NCBI GenBank assembly: GCA_005784505.1 | Contig: VCAZ01000020.1 | Location: forward strand, 1,397,392 to 1,461,391 | Reading direction: 5' to 3' | Length of the DNA: 64,000 nt | From: Bagarius yarrelli | Taxonomy: Eukaryota; Chordata; Actinopteri; Siluriformes; Sisoridae | Shown here: positions 38,501-52,514 of the stretch, piece by piece | How the letters are laid out: each line of letters begins with the position of its first letter | Numbering within the stretch: the stretch's first letter is position 1 | Position numbers and translations under genes: made by a program | Notes under the pieces: generated by a model | The model's input: the letters and a program-made list of their open reading frames with translations, nothing else | The model's database searches: none | Told to the model about the DNA's origin: nothing

Positions 38501-41500
38501 CTCTTGGTTACCCCAAAACAAAAAAATAATTGGTCAGACCTTCTCCATGGGGCATCTCTGCAGATGAAAAAGAAGGTTCAGCCTTTTACTGGTATAAGTC
38601 CCATAAGGGAGGAGAACAGAAAGCCTTTAACTTAATAGGAATAGCACTTATAGGCATGCGAAGTCTGGGCACAAAGGCAAGGTGGACAACGCCTGAATAT
38701 CGCCAATCCTCTTAATAGAGAAAACTTCTAACATAAACACTACTACAAGAGTCAGGCTCATGTCAGGCTCCTCCTCAAGCGGTTCGTACGGGGGTCATGT
38801 TAACACAGGGAACCTCAGCTACGTTTACATTACATTACATTTACCCTTTAAAGCAAACCTCAGGAACTTCCTGCATTTAGTAACCGTTCCTCCAATCTAC
38901 TTTTGGAACCAACATCCTTCTTTTTGGCTGGCCGATAGATATTTAATTTGGCTGCCGCTCTGTCGACAACCTCCACCAGCTCCTCATATGCTGGGGAGGA
39001 CGGTGGTGACTCTACATTCCCCTCTAAGGTTATAAAAATGTTCCCAAAGTGTTTTGACATAGCTTGAGTTCCTGAAGAAGCACTAAACATTATTAGCCCT
39101 GATTTTTTGATAGCAATGTTTAAATTCACATCCTAATACCTTTGACATATCTAAAGGCCTCTTTTAAGAGCTGCACAAAACAACATAATGCGACGAATGA
39201 TTTAATGGCTTCCATATTTTAAACTGTAGCCAACTTGCCAAGTCGGCATCAATATAATATGACTTTCCAAAATGGCAAAATACCAACTGCAAACAGTTTA
39301 TTTTTAGGCCCGACTTTCACAACCGTGACGCTTATATAAACGCTGGTGGAAGTCATTTTTAAAAATAAACCATTATGAAGGTTTAATCTGTTTTAAGAAG
39401 ACAGATGACAAACTAAATTATAATACCAGCCAATAAAGCAAAATAACTCATGTTTTTAATGCTGTAATGCTCTAAAGACTTGCAATTAGGATATTGCTTA
39501 CTTGAAAGGACTCGAGAAAGGAATTGAAATAGATGAAGACGATTTGGGAGATTTCGTCCTCTCCGGGGTTGACGAAGAAAAGCATGTAGGTGATGCCAAG
39601 GAGGGGCAGCAGGACCAGAGTGGCCTTAACCGCTTTTCTATAAAGAGGGAGATGTAAAAAAAAAAAGATATTAGTTTAAGAATCTTTAAAGAGTTGTTTT
39701 GTTTCTATAACTATATGAGCTACTATTTGATTCAGTAGTCTACTATTTGATTCTGTAATCTACCAATCTGATTAATGCTCTTGTGAATAAATCATGGAAC
39801 TGGTATGGTCAAGTGTCTGGACTGAATTTCTGGGCATATCTTGTAGGGTTAAAGTAAACCCTTTGGTTATCTAGTGAAAATGTTACCGTTATACAGCGTT
39901 CACTAATGTTTAAATCCGAGATCGGGTGGATTGATTACTTGCTGTAACACATATAATTAACATACATGCAACCCTTTGGTATTGTGTAAAGTGTAGCTTT
40001 CTATAAGGCCTTTAAGTGTAGCAGCTGGCTAGTTTTAGTGAGGTGAGACATTTTATCTGCAAATGAATGTAAAAGTGCTTGAGTGTCACCCAATGCTAAC
40101 AAACTGTCAGGTTGAATTTCGACATGAAATGGAAAAAGAAGCATTCGCGAATGGTAATGGGCTGCAACAGAGACGTGCAGTCTTGTGAACATGGCATATT
40201 TTATTCGGATTTTATTTGATATTCGAAGATTGAAAGGACTGATAAGGAAATTTCTTAGATGGATGTACAGATTTCTGAACCACCTGCTCCCCAATTGAAT
40301 TTATCCTTCACAGAAAATAACAGCGTACGAGGAGTTCTTTTGTACTGTATATAGAGTTGTATTCGCATAGTGAAAGTGGCTTAACATATATGAAAACTGC
40401 CTCTGTTGTGTCCCTGAGCAAGACTTTAAAACCATTTCTGTACCAGAGGCCCATTATTATGGCTGAGGCCCAATTCTAATTCTATTTTTATACCCCTACG
40501 TCGACCCCTACGCCTACCCCCTTTTCCCTTGGCCCCTGACAAGTGACAAGGGGTAGGGATGAAAATATTCCCCTAGGAAATAGGACACCACTAGTATAAG
40601 TCATTATATGTGTAGTAAAAAGCTAATGCTCTTCCACTAGGTAATGCTATCAGGCATAAAACTACGCTGTGGGACTATTAGTAGTTGGCAAACTTGATTG
40701 ATTTTTTTTTTTCTTTGAAGAACATGACGGTAAAAAATAAACACAGCGATTAATGTAATAATACAAATAACTGTTGGTTGTCAAGTTTCTTATTAATTCC
40801 AAAAAATAAAATTTTTTGAATCTCCTTGGTTGCTTGGGCAGCCATGTTGCTGCTGTAGCAAAGATATTTCGGAATATTTCTCATACCCCTATGTTTGAAA
40901 AGTGATCCCAAGGGTATCTTGGGAAATTTCTCACACACCTGTGTTTAAAGAGTGATCCCAAGGGTATCTTGGGAAGTTTCTCATATCCTGATGTTTGAAG
41001 GGTGATCCCAAAAGGATCTTGGGGAATTTCTCATACCCCTATGTTTAAAGAGTGATCCCAAAGGTATCTTGGCGAATTTTACATACCCCTATGTTTAAAG
41101 AGTAATTCCAAAGATATTTTGGGAAATTTTACATACCCCTATGTTTGAACAGTGATCCCAAATGTATCAAGCGGAATTTTACATACCTCTATGAATAAAG
41201 AGTGATCCCAAGGGTATCTTGGTAAATCTCTCATACTATTATGTTTAAAGAGTGATACTAAGGGTATCTTGGAAAATTTCAAATACCCCTTAGGTTTGAA
41301 AAGTGATCCCAAAGGTGTCTTGGGAAATTTCTCATACCCTTACATTTGAAGAGTGATACTAAGGGTATCTTAATTTGAAGAGTGATACTAAGGGTATTTT
41401 CTGATCCCGAAAATCTATTTTTTATACAACGGGTAGGGCTAAAGGGTAGAAATAGTTTTGCTCCTGCCTATAAATACACATACCATACCATGCTTGGGTA

Positions 41501-44500
41501 TGGAGAACAAAAACTATTTTGACATACTGTCAATGTAATTCCTTGATTAAAATCCGATAGAGAATTGAAAAAAGTATAATCACCGGGGAAGGCTGTTGCC
41601 CCACAGTGAAATCACTGCATATGACAGATCTGCATTACTGTCATCCAATGATTGGCGAACGAATCAATCAGATTACAAGCAAGAAATTTAATCATCACTT
41701 GCAAGCAAGAGATAATAAAGATTAATGCGACGTTCTCAACCCGTGATGTTCAGACGGGTGTTGCAGCGACTTTTCAACACAATGACACCAAGATAGATTT
41801 AGTTTGATACCCATGGATTATTTTGGCACAGGACACTAAATGTGCCTGGCAATCAGATGAATAATAGCTACTAGATAAATAATAGCCACAGGATGTCATC
41901 ATACAGGACTTACAGAGGAACTGACATTCTTTAGAAAAAGACACATTTATTAGACCTCAGTCTTTGTTTTGTGTGCAAACGTTTGCACCCCTGATTTCCT
42001 TTTGGTACGAGTGTGTTCTGACACATGAAGGTTCCTTTTCTTTGGAGGAAAGACCATGTCACAATATCACAGCTCTTTCCCCATTTGACAGTGAGTATTA
42101 GAGTGTTTTCTTCTCTGACTAATAGCTTGTTTGCAAGAACGTGATGCTGATGACGCAATAAATCCAGACGGAGGTGAAAAAAAACATCGAGAAACATACA
42201 GAAAATGATGTATTGAAGTATTGTAGTGCTTTAAATAATACCTTTAATATAATATATATAAAGCATGGATGCTTCAACGACTAGGGAACCAAAGAGCTAA
42301 ACATAACAACTGTTTTGGTTTTTGATCGTGTGAGTAGCATTTCTATTTTTCCTTGTAATTAAGCTACTAAACAAGCATTTAACACTGCTTAATGTTAGCA
42401 TCACGGTTCTTTAGTTTCCTTTATTAAGGTTAATTATCTCAATATTCAACTAGAACACAGCTGAAGGCACAGATTAATCACACAACTAGACAAAGATTTA
42501 TGGCAGCTCATGTAATTGCATAGCAGGGTGACTGATTTAAAGTCGCAGTATTTTATATAACTTAAGCGTTGTGTTGCACTGCCTGTAGTATATGTAGTGT
42601 TAAATATAATAAATAAATATATAATAAAGAAGCGATGCACCGACTATAACCGGAAAATTTCTCTCTGTATGTAGTCGGTGTCATTGCCAGTATAAAGCTA
42701 ACCATAAAAATATTATATGTATGTTACATTAGCTCAACAAATACTACAATACTTCTTCTGACTGCAGATTCAGGTTTTCAAGCTAGTTTTTCCTACATTA
42801 TTCAGTCAATTTCTTAGAAATTTCCCCCTTAGGAGCAATAATAAAAAGCTCACAATAAAAGCTCTACATTTTTTGCACAACCGTAATACAAACTATTCCG
42901 TTCCAGATGAACCCCGGAGGCTTATTTTTCTGGTTAGATACATGGCAGTAAGCTGTGGTGACAGTACAGTCCAATCACAATGGTTACAGTGTAGTCTAAT
43001 TGCATTTGTTACACTATGGTCTAATCATATTTTTTTTTAGTATAGTCCAGTCACATTTGTTACAGTATAAACCTATTGGATTTGTTACAGTGTAGTCCAA
43101 TTACATTTGTTATAGTATAGTCCAATCACATTTGTTACAATATAGTCCAATCACATTTTTACAGTACATTTTACAGGGTAACTGATCTGAACTGGTCGCA
43201 GTATTTTGTATAACTTAAGCGTTGTGTTGCATTGGCTGTAGTATATGTAGTGTTAAATATAATAAATAAACATATAATAAAGAAGCAATGCACCGAATAT
43301 CACCGGAAAATTGCATTTTTTTCCCCTTTCAGAGCAGATTTCACTCTGTATGTAGTCGGTGTCGTTGCGCAGTACGAAGCTGATTGGCCTGTACTGTAAC
43401 CACAGCTTTGGTTCTTGCTGTTTATCCAGCAGTAAACTCTCGGAAATGCTGTTTTAGATCTCTAAGCATTACAGATTAGGATTTGCAGGATATTTAAGGG
43501 TCATTTCCATATCAGCAAACTAATCGAAAAGTTATGCCATGTATCTAACCAGAAAAATAAGCCTCCGGGGTTCATCTGGAACGGAATAGTTTGTTTACGG
43601 TTGTGCAAAAAATGTAGAGCTTTTATTGTGAGCTTTTTATTATTGCTCCTAAGGGGGAAATTTCTAAGAAATTGACTGAATAATGTAGGAAAAACTAGCT
43701 TGAAAACCTGAATCTGCAGTTAGATTCTAATCGGATTGCTTACAGTATAGTCCAATCAGATTTTCTAAAGAATAGTCCAATCAGATTTCCTAAAGTATAG
43801 TCCAATCAGATTTCCTAACAGTATAGTCCAATCAGATTTCTTACAGTAGAGTCCAATCACATTTGTTACAGTATAGTCCAATCAGATTTGTTACAGTATA
43901 GTCCAATCAGATTTCTTACAGTATAGTCCAATCACATTTGTTACAGTATAGTCCAATCAGATTTCTTACAGTATAGTCCAATCACATTTGTTCCAGTAAA
44001 GTCCCAATTTACATTTGTTACAGTATAGTCCAATCAGATTTGTTACAGTATAGTCCAATCAGATTTCTTACAGTATAGTCCAATCACATTTGTTACAGTA
44101 TAGTCCAATCAGATTTCTTACAGTATAGTCCAATCACATTTGTTCCAGTAGAGTCCAATTACATTTGTTACAGTATAGTCCAAATACTTTTGTTACAGTA
44201 TAGTCCAATCAGATTTCCTACAGTATAGTCCAATCAGATTTCTTACAGTATAGTCCAATCACATTTGTTACAGTATAGTCCAATCACATTTGCTACAGTA
44301 TAGTCTAATCACATTTTATCCTCCAGTTCATGTTACACAGTGTAAAGTGACACTGACACATACACTTAAACTGTGCATAAATTTTGCAGATTAGGTGTAT
44401 TTGTAATTTTATTTATCCATAACGAGCAAGCAAATGGTGACTAATCTGTACAAGAACTGATCTTTTACTACATTTGTAACCACAGAAACCACTTCTTAGA

Positions 44501-45302
44501 GTAAACACACACTTTTTAGACTCATTAGTCGTGGTCTAGATTTATCGTAACACACCTTAATTGACATGCTAATAACTTTGGAACCTTGACTGGAACTAAT
44601 CCTTAGATTAGAATAAATCTGTAACAACCACTATCATCAACTAACAAACCCAATAATTAAAACCCCAGATTTTAGATTGGTTATGGTTACGTCCCGGCTC
44701 ACCTGTACTGAATCGTCTCTGATGTAGTGGAGGCTCTTAGCTTCGTCATCAGGATCCTGACGATGTTAAAAAGGAAAATAAAGTTGATCTGTGGAAAAAA
44801 GAAAAAAAAGAAAAGTGAAGTGAAGGAGAATTAGCTAGGCGATGGTATAAAACTCATTTCTTTTTTGCTCTATAATAAGAAATGATGATGCAATACAATA
44901 ATCTAATTTATACCCTTTATGCAAAAATATCTTCAGTGCATTTTTACTAAAACGAATTTCATTTAAGCCTTGTGTCAAGTCAAGCCATGTGTGAGGTAAA
45001 CTATTAAAAAGTTATTTGAGTCGAATAAAAGATGTCATTTAGGAGTCGCTTTATAATGCCATTATCCAGAATTAGGGGTTGAGTCGTGTATGGGATGATT
45101 TTTTAATAAACATGCTTTCTTCCACTGCAGCTTCTACATTGTTCATCAGGAATCTGAATCTAATTTCTTATCCAGATTATTATAAGATGCTCTTGGATGT
45201 TGTCTTGTGTTTAAAATTCCATTATAATATTTATATGAAAGAAAATTAGCAATGTTAAAGATGCTGATGGTCCAACCCCCCCTCCTCCATTTTTTAAGTT
45301 TT

Positions 45303-45389
<87 letters not shown>

Positions 45390-46365
45390 GAGAGATAGAT
45401 AGATCTGATTAAATCTGATTGGACCTGTTTGTACTATGGCTCTGTGCTTTAAAATTACATACATCAATCATACAGTATCTGTATTTATATGCCACATTTT
45501 ATATTTTATATGTCCACGATATGGGCAAAAATATTAGAACACCTGACCATCACATCCATATATGTTTTTTTTGAACATCCTATTTCAGATTTAGTCTCGC
45601 TCCTACTCCTACAATCTACAATCAAACCTCTAAAAATGTCTTTGGTGATTTGTTTATTTAACGATACTAAAATAGTATTAATGATTTCAGACACTAATAA
45701 AAGGTTAGGAGGTCTGAGGTGCAGTCAGTGTTCCAGTTCATCCAATAGGTGTTTAGTGGGGTTGAGCTCAGAGTCAGGATTTGGTGCATGACATGAGAGT
45801 TCCTTCACTCACACCATAACACACCATGTAAGGCAAGGCAAGTATATTTATGTAGCACATTTTATACACAGCAATAATTTAAATTACTTTACATAACAGA
45901 AATTACAATTATTTTAAAATAAAAGAAAAACATTAAGAAGATAAAAATGATTATAGTCAGTTGGAACGTATCACACTGCTTATTTAGTAAATGCAGAACT
46001 AAACAGATGTGTTTTGAGTCTGGATTGAAAGATGGCTGCTGATTTAACACATCTGATCTCTTCGGGTGACTGGTTCCAACTGCGGGCTGCGTAATAGCTA
46101 AAAGCAGATTCTTCTTGTTGAGAGTGAACTCTTGGTATGTATAACTGACTTAATCCTAATGATCTGATTGGTTTATATTTAATGAGTATATGCAGCTCAG
46201 ACACTTATGCGGGTGCGCTGGTGGGGTGTCCACAAACTTTTGGCCATATAAAGTCTTCTATTAGTCTACTTTTTATGGCAAAGATGGTCAAAAACAACTT
46301 TCTGTGTTATGCTAAACTGTCTATGATGTTATAGGTATAAAAATATAATATATACCTATAATAAA

Positions 46366-46419
<54 letters not shown>

Positions 46420-49400
46420 ATATTTTCATTTTGAATACATTTATTTAAATTAATATTTAATTATTTAGCCCCCCCAAAAACATCTAAACATCAATACATT
46501 TACTTTTATTCACATTAGTTCCATTTTATTCCGGCTGAGCATTAAGGATTTAAGGGCCGTGCGGAACATACCAGAAGAACAAGGATCATGGGGCTCTGGT
46601 AGATGTAGTCAGTATAAACTCCAGCTCGCTTTCCAAACCAGCACCTACAGTAACACATAACGGGCAAATAAAGCAGTGAGATTCTGCAATAAGATGCAGA
46701 AAAACATCAACACCTCCCAAAAAAAAAGATGTGCCCAATTTCTACAAGCGCTTTGAGTCAAGATGTAAAGAGATGAAGGCTGTGATGGTGGATTTAGGTT
46801 ATAAAAGAAAAAAGAATCCTTTTAAAAACATTACAAAGTGCTTTTGTCACACAAAGAATAAAGGAGCCTTGGGCAGAGATATGGTCTAATTCCTTTAGTT
46901 AAGCATCTGTGTACAATGGGGCATTTAATGTGTGTGAGTGTGTGTTTGAGCGAGAGAGAAATGAGAGCAATATGCAGTTTGTGGTTTATGATCTTGGAAC
47001 AGTTTGCAGATCGAGAAACTTAGATGCTTACACACACACACACACTTGCACAAAAGCCAAACATACACATGGAATGAGCCTCAGATGCTCATCGCTTCAA
47101 CCCATGTGTATATTTGGCTTTTGTACAAGTATGTGTATATGTGTGTGTGTGTGTGTGTGGTTGTGTTGGATCTCCAGTGTAGAACAGATGAAATGATTGC
47201 CTGGCAGTGAAGGTCAAGCCTATAAAGAGGCAAAACATACTGCATGCCAAAGTCAATTACACAGCAGCTTTAAATGCAAACACTTTTGCTAATGGAGGCT
47301 ACATGGGAGTTGACTTGATGTGCTGCCTGATGTGCTGCAAACTAAAACTCTTATCGCAATTCAGTGCATGTTTATTATGGATTTTCAGATGATCTTAATC
47401 GTTAAATTTGGTTTAATTGATAGATGATGCCATTAGAGGTAAAATGATTTTTCTATATCCCAGCTTGTTACTTTGAAAAAGTGATAAGTTCTAGTTACTT
47501 TTCATAAGTTACATCATTATACAAGTAATTCATTACCAGAGAAAGTGACTACTGTATTGTGTTACTTTTCAAATATGTCATGTAACTTGGACGTCCCGAT
47601 ATAAAATCAACTTTATTAGATTAAATTTATTAGAATTTTATTAGATTATAGTGTTAAAAAGTAGTGTTTATACTTGCAGATTAGGAAAGCAACATTTAAA
47701 CTTTGGCTCTCGATTTCAGTTATGCTGCCATAGCTAGTCTTGCCAAACTACACCATTTGTACTTAACGCTTATACAACAATACACTTAATAATCCATATC
47801 TCTCTTTCTCGGAGACGGGTATAATTTGCTCCTGAGGTACCAGTGACCAGTTTCCGGCCACTTTCCTCGAATTCGAGGAGCTTCGAAGATGGACTTAGAC
47901 TCAATTTGTTCCACTGACCCAAGTCTACAATTTACATTACATTTGATCACCATTACAATATGCTGTAATTAACAGACATTCGGTGTCACCCAGATGAGGA
48001 TGGGTTCCTCTCAAGGTTTCTTCCTACTTTATCTCAGAGATTTTTTTCTTTCCACAGTCACCTTCGTTTTGCTTGTTAGGGACAAATTTACACTTTTTAA
48101 CTTCGAGACAATGCCTATGTCTATGGCTGAGATAGGCTCCAGCAGATCCCTGTGACCCCGAATTAGGGAATAAGTGGGTATAGAAGATGAATGAATAAAT
48201 GAATGAATACAGGTTATTTTCTAACCATATATTACTGTATATCTGTAAAACAGCAAGTTTTTTTGTTTTTAGCAGGTAAAAGTCTCCTACTCTCAAGGCA
48301 TTGATTATGGAATTAATTTAATTATTCACTCTAAAAGGATGGTATAGGTAAAGAAGCACTTTGTACAACAGAATTCGATGTGGAATGTTTTGTTAGGTTA
48401 ATGCATTCGATTATAAAAGCACTAAAGGTTTAAGCTAATTGAAGAGGGTAAAAATACAGTAAGTGGCTGAAAACACAGCTGCCAAATTTCAGCTGTAAAT
48501 TGATAGTAAAAGGTTTTTGGGGTGCATTAATTTAAAGCTTGCAGAAATCCTGTAGTCTCAGAACAGATATTATAGAGAGTCAACACCAAAATCTTACCTA
48601 AGATATAAATCTATACACTATAATGTATGAACAAAAGTTTCTGGACACCAAACCAGCACACCCACATCCACATTTATCTCTTGTATACAACTGAGCAATC
48701 GGAGGTTAAGGGTCTTGCTCAGGGGCCCAAAAGTGGTAACTTGGTGATGCTGGGAATCAAATCCCAATCTTCCAATTAGCAGTCCAATACCTTAACCACT
48801 GTGCTACCATTTCCCCATAACTGTGTCTTCCTCAAATGATTAGAAGAAAGTCTAAAACACATAGTTGTCTGGAATGAGTTTCAGGAAGACATGGTGTGTT
48901 ACGGTGGAAGTAGAGAAACTCAAGTATTTGGTCTCAGTAATACTTTAGTGGCGGTAACCACAGTATACCTCCAATATTTCGTGAAAACTCTTTATAGGGG
49001 TAAGAAAAAGAATACATCTGGATTTGGATGTTAAATAATAAATGTGATGGTCAGGTGTCCCAATACTTTTGTCTATATAGTGTGGTTATATATAACTACA
49101 AAGCCCAGCAAAGCGACAGCGAGAGAGAGAGAATAGGCTAACGAGATAACTTACTTTTCATTGTCGTAGTACAGCTTACCAATGGCCCATGCAACGATGA
49201 TAGGAAAAGGAATACCTGAGGAAAAGAAACAAAGGCCGCCCGCTCACGTTACTTTTACTGCTAAATAGACAACAATAAAATTATCACTAAGAAATGGACA
49301 TCCATTAGTCCACCTATTGCAGGGTAAATTCTAGCATCTGTTTGTACATCGGAAGGAAAAATTCCATCTGTTTCAGTATATGTTGGTCTGAGGAACATCT

Positions 49401-51189
49401 TGCTATAACCTTTGTATTGTCTTCCTATCAACAATGCAACCTTTAGCATGTAATAAAAAATTAATCGCCCAATTTTGGGTCACATTAATGTTTATTTCTA
49501 GCAGTTTTATTTAAAAAAAAGATAAAAACTTACACGAATAAGATGACATTAGAAAAATTAAACAAAAGAATACAGAGATTTTCCACAGAATAATGTAGAA
49601 TTAGCTGAACAGTTAACACTCTGGGATCAGAAGGTTAAGCCCCAGCATTGCTAAACTGTTATTGCTGGGCCCTTAAACAAGGCCCTTAACTTTCCGAGGT
49701 GCACAAGAGGAATTCTGATTTAAAATATTATTAACACTACCATTTCGTTGACATTATCAAAACATTCGCTAAATGAAGGTTCAGCCATACTCACACCATC
49801 CGATACAGATGAACATCCACTTCCTGAGCTTATCGGTGGAGTAGGTCAGCACGATGGCCGTATGGAGGTAGCAGCCCTCACCAAACATCCAGAAGAAGTT
49901 GGTCACATGAAAGTAATTATATGCTGCTGTAACCAGTCTGCACCAGATCTATCAGCCAAGAGAAAGAAAACTGTCATTGATAGAAATCTCACTCTCTTTC
50001 TCACTCTCTTTCTATATCCATTTCAGGTTGAATTTATAATGTGGACAAACTGACTTAGTGGGTTGCATGTTGGCCACTACCAAAGGGGGGACTTTCGATT
50101 CCCACCTTTACCCTGCGTATGTGGGACGTACATTTTCTTTCTGTGTTTCAGTGGGTTTTTTTTTTTAGGTGCTTGGGTTTTCCGTCCAAAGCTATTTTCC
50201 TAAAATGACTGCCATCTTGAAATTGTCCATAGTGTGAACATACAATAAGTGTTATTTACATTTGCAGCAGACGCCCTTATCCAGAGCGACTTACAGAACA
50301 ATTGGGGATTAAGGGCCTTGCTCAGGGGCCCAGCAGTGGTGGCATGGTGGTGCTGGAAACTGAACCCTGGCCTTTCTGATATCAGTCCAACACCTTAACC
50401 ACTAAGCCACCACTTTCGGTTATAGTCCACCTGTCCAAGGTGTCCCCCACCCATGTAGGACCAAAATTCATGTTCATTGGGATCCTGTGTGGCAACCTCC
50501 CTGTTACCCCCCCCCCATATCCCAATATATTGTTTACCCATATTTCACCTACCTAAAATTTTTTATTATTACTGCAAAACCAATGCTGTCTAAAGTAACC
50601 TGAATTCTTTACTAAGCATAACGTTGAAAATGATACATTTTGTTGTATTTTGCCAGGTTGTGTATTTTTTTGGAAAGAATTTCCTTCTTTAACCCTCACA
50701 GTCCTGAATAAAAATTTGCACTACTGAATTAACCCCTACAGTTTCTTAATAAAATGTAAAAAAAATCTCTGCAAAAGACTGTGCAAAGCAATTCCCATAT
50801 GTCCTTTCCGAAAATAAACTGTACTAAACAACATGCAACGTCGCATGCAATTGATTTAATGCTGTTACGATTTCAGGAACTGCGAATAGACGGACTATAT
50901 ATAATGCGTGCACAGCAGTCCATCTAAGTTTAAAAACATGCATTCGTACGGCCAGGGCAAACACTCGTCTGTTGCTAAGTGTTTGAGAGGTTCGGCTGCG
51001 TCTGCTATTGACAGGGTGTTATGTTTATTAATTTTCCCACTATTGAGGGGTTCATTAATGGAGCACACAGAAGCAGGGGGTAATTGATTTAGCTCGGAGG
51101 CTCATTTGACAGCTACTCAGTGCTCAAGCTGTTTACTTAGGCACATATGCCTTTGAAATCTCTCTCTTACTCTTACTCTTACACACACA

Positions 51190-51231
<42 letters not shown>

Positions 51232-51347
51232 AAGGAAAATTTTGTGTCTTGACTCAAGATAAACATACATTATACATTATTTAGCCAGTGTTTTGGGCAC
51301 CCATGTAAGTGTGTCTTTGCCAAACTGTTGCTACATAATCAGAGGAT

Positions 51348-51383
<36 letters not shown>

Positions 51384-52440
51384 CTTTCTCTCGTTCTCTC
51401 TCCTCCCCTCTCGTTCTCTATTCTTTCTTTCTTCTCCCCTTCTTTTATTTCTTTTTCTCCCTCTTATTCTCTCTCTCTTTTTTCTCCTTCCCTCTCGCTC
51501 TCTAATCTTTCTCTCTTTTTCGCCTTCTTTTATTTTTTATCTTTTTATCTCTCTCTTACTCGCTCTCTCTTTTTCTCTCTCTCTTTTTTTCTCCTTCCCT
51601 CTCGCTCTCTATTCTTTCCATTTTTCCGTCCTTCTATTATTACTCTCTCTCTTTCTCTCTCTCAATTCTTTCTCTCGCTCTCTCCCCTCCCCTCTCGTTC
51701 TCTATTCTTTCTCTCTTTTTTTCCTCCTTCCTTCTCGCCCTCTATTCGTTTTCTCTTTTTCGCCTTCTTTTATTTCTTTTTATCTCTCTTTTACTCTCTC
51801 TCTTTTTTCTCCTTCCCTCTCGATCTCTATTCTTTCCCTTTTTCCGTCCTTCTATTACTCTCTCTCTCTCTCTTTTTCTCTCTCTTCTTTCTCGCACTCT
51901 CTATTCTTTCTTTCTCTCACACCTCTATTCTCTCTCTGTTCTTTCTCTTTCTCTCCCATGCTCTCAATTCTTTCATGCTTTCTCTCACTCGCTCGCTCTT
52001 TATTTTTTCTCTCTCTCTCTTACACTTTATTTTTCTTTTGCTCGCTTGCTCTCTATTCTCTCTCTCTTCCCTTTTTTATTCTTTCGCTCTCTATTGCTCT
52101 CAATTCTCTCTCTCTATTTTTTTTCTCTCTCTCACACTCTGTATTCTTTCTCTTTCGCTCTCTATTCTCTCACTCGCCTGCTCTCTATTTTTTCTCTCTC
52201 TCTTACACTTTATTTTTTCTTTTGCTCGCTTGCTTTCTATTCTTTCTCTCTCCCTCACACTTTATTTTTCTTTTTGCTTGCTCTCTTTTCTCTCTCTCTC
52301 CCTCTCTCGTTTTCTATTCTTTCGCTCTCTCTTGCTCTCAATTCTCTCTCTCTATATTTTTCTCTCTCTCCTACACTCTGTATTCTTTCTCTTTCGCTCT
52401 CTATTCTTTCACTCTTTCTCTCACTCACTCGCTTGCTTTC

Positions 52441-52514
<74 letters not shown>

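Noticed and set aside
38760..39035. Plus-strand 91-codon frame
   Set aside because: Antisense shadow of the DIRS-like gag fragment.
43735..44315. CRISPR-like regular repeat
   Set aside because: The 25-bp units are contiguous with no unique spacers and the host is a vertebrate; it is a minisatellite.
49748..50053. 101-codon plus-strand frame
   Set aside because: Antisense shadow of the crhr1 TM3 exon.
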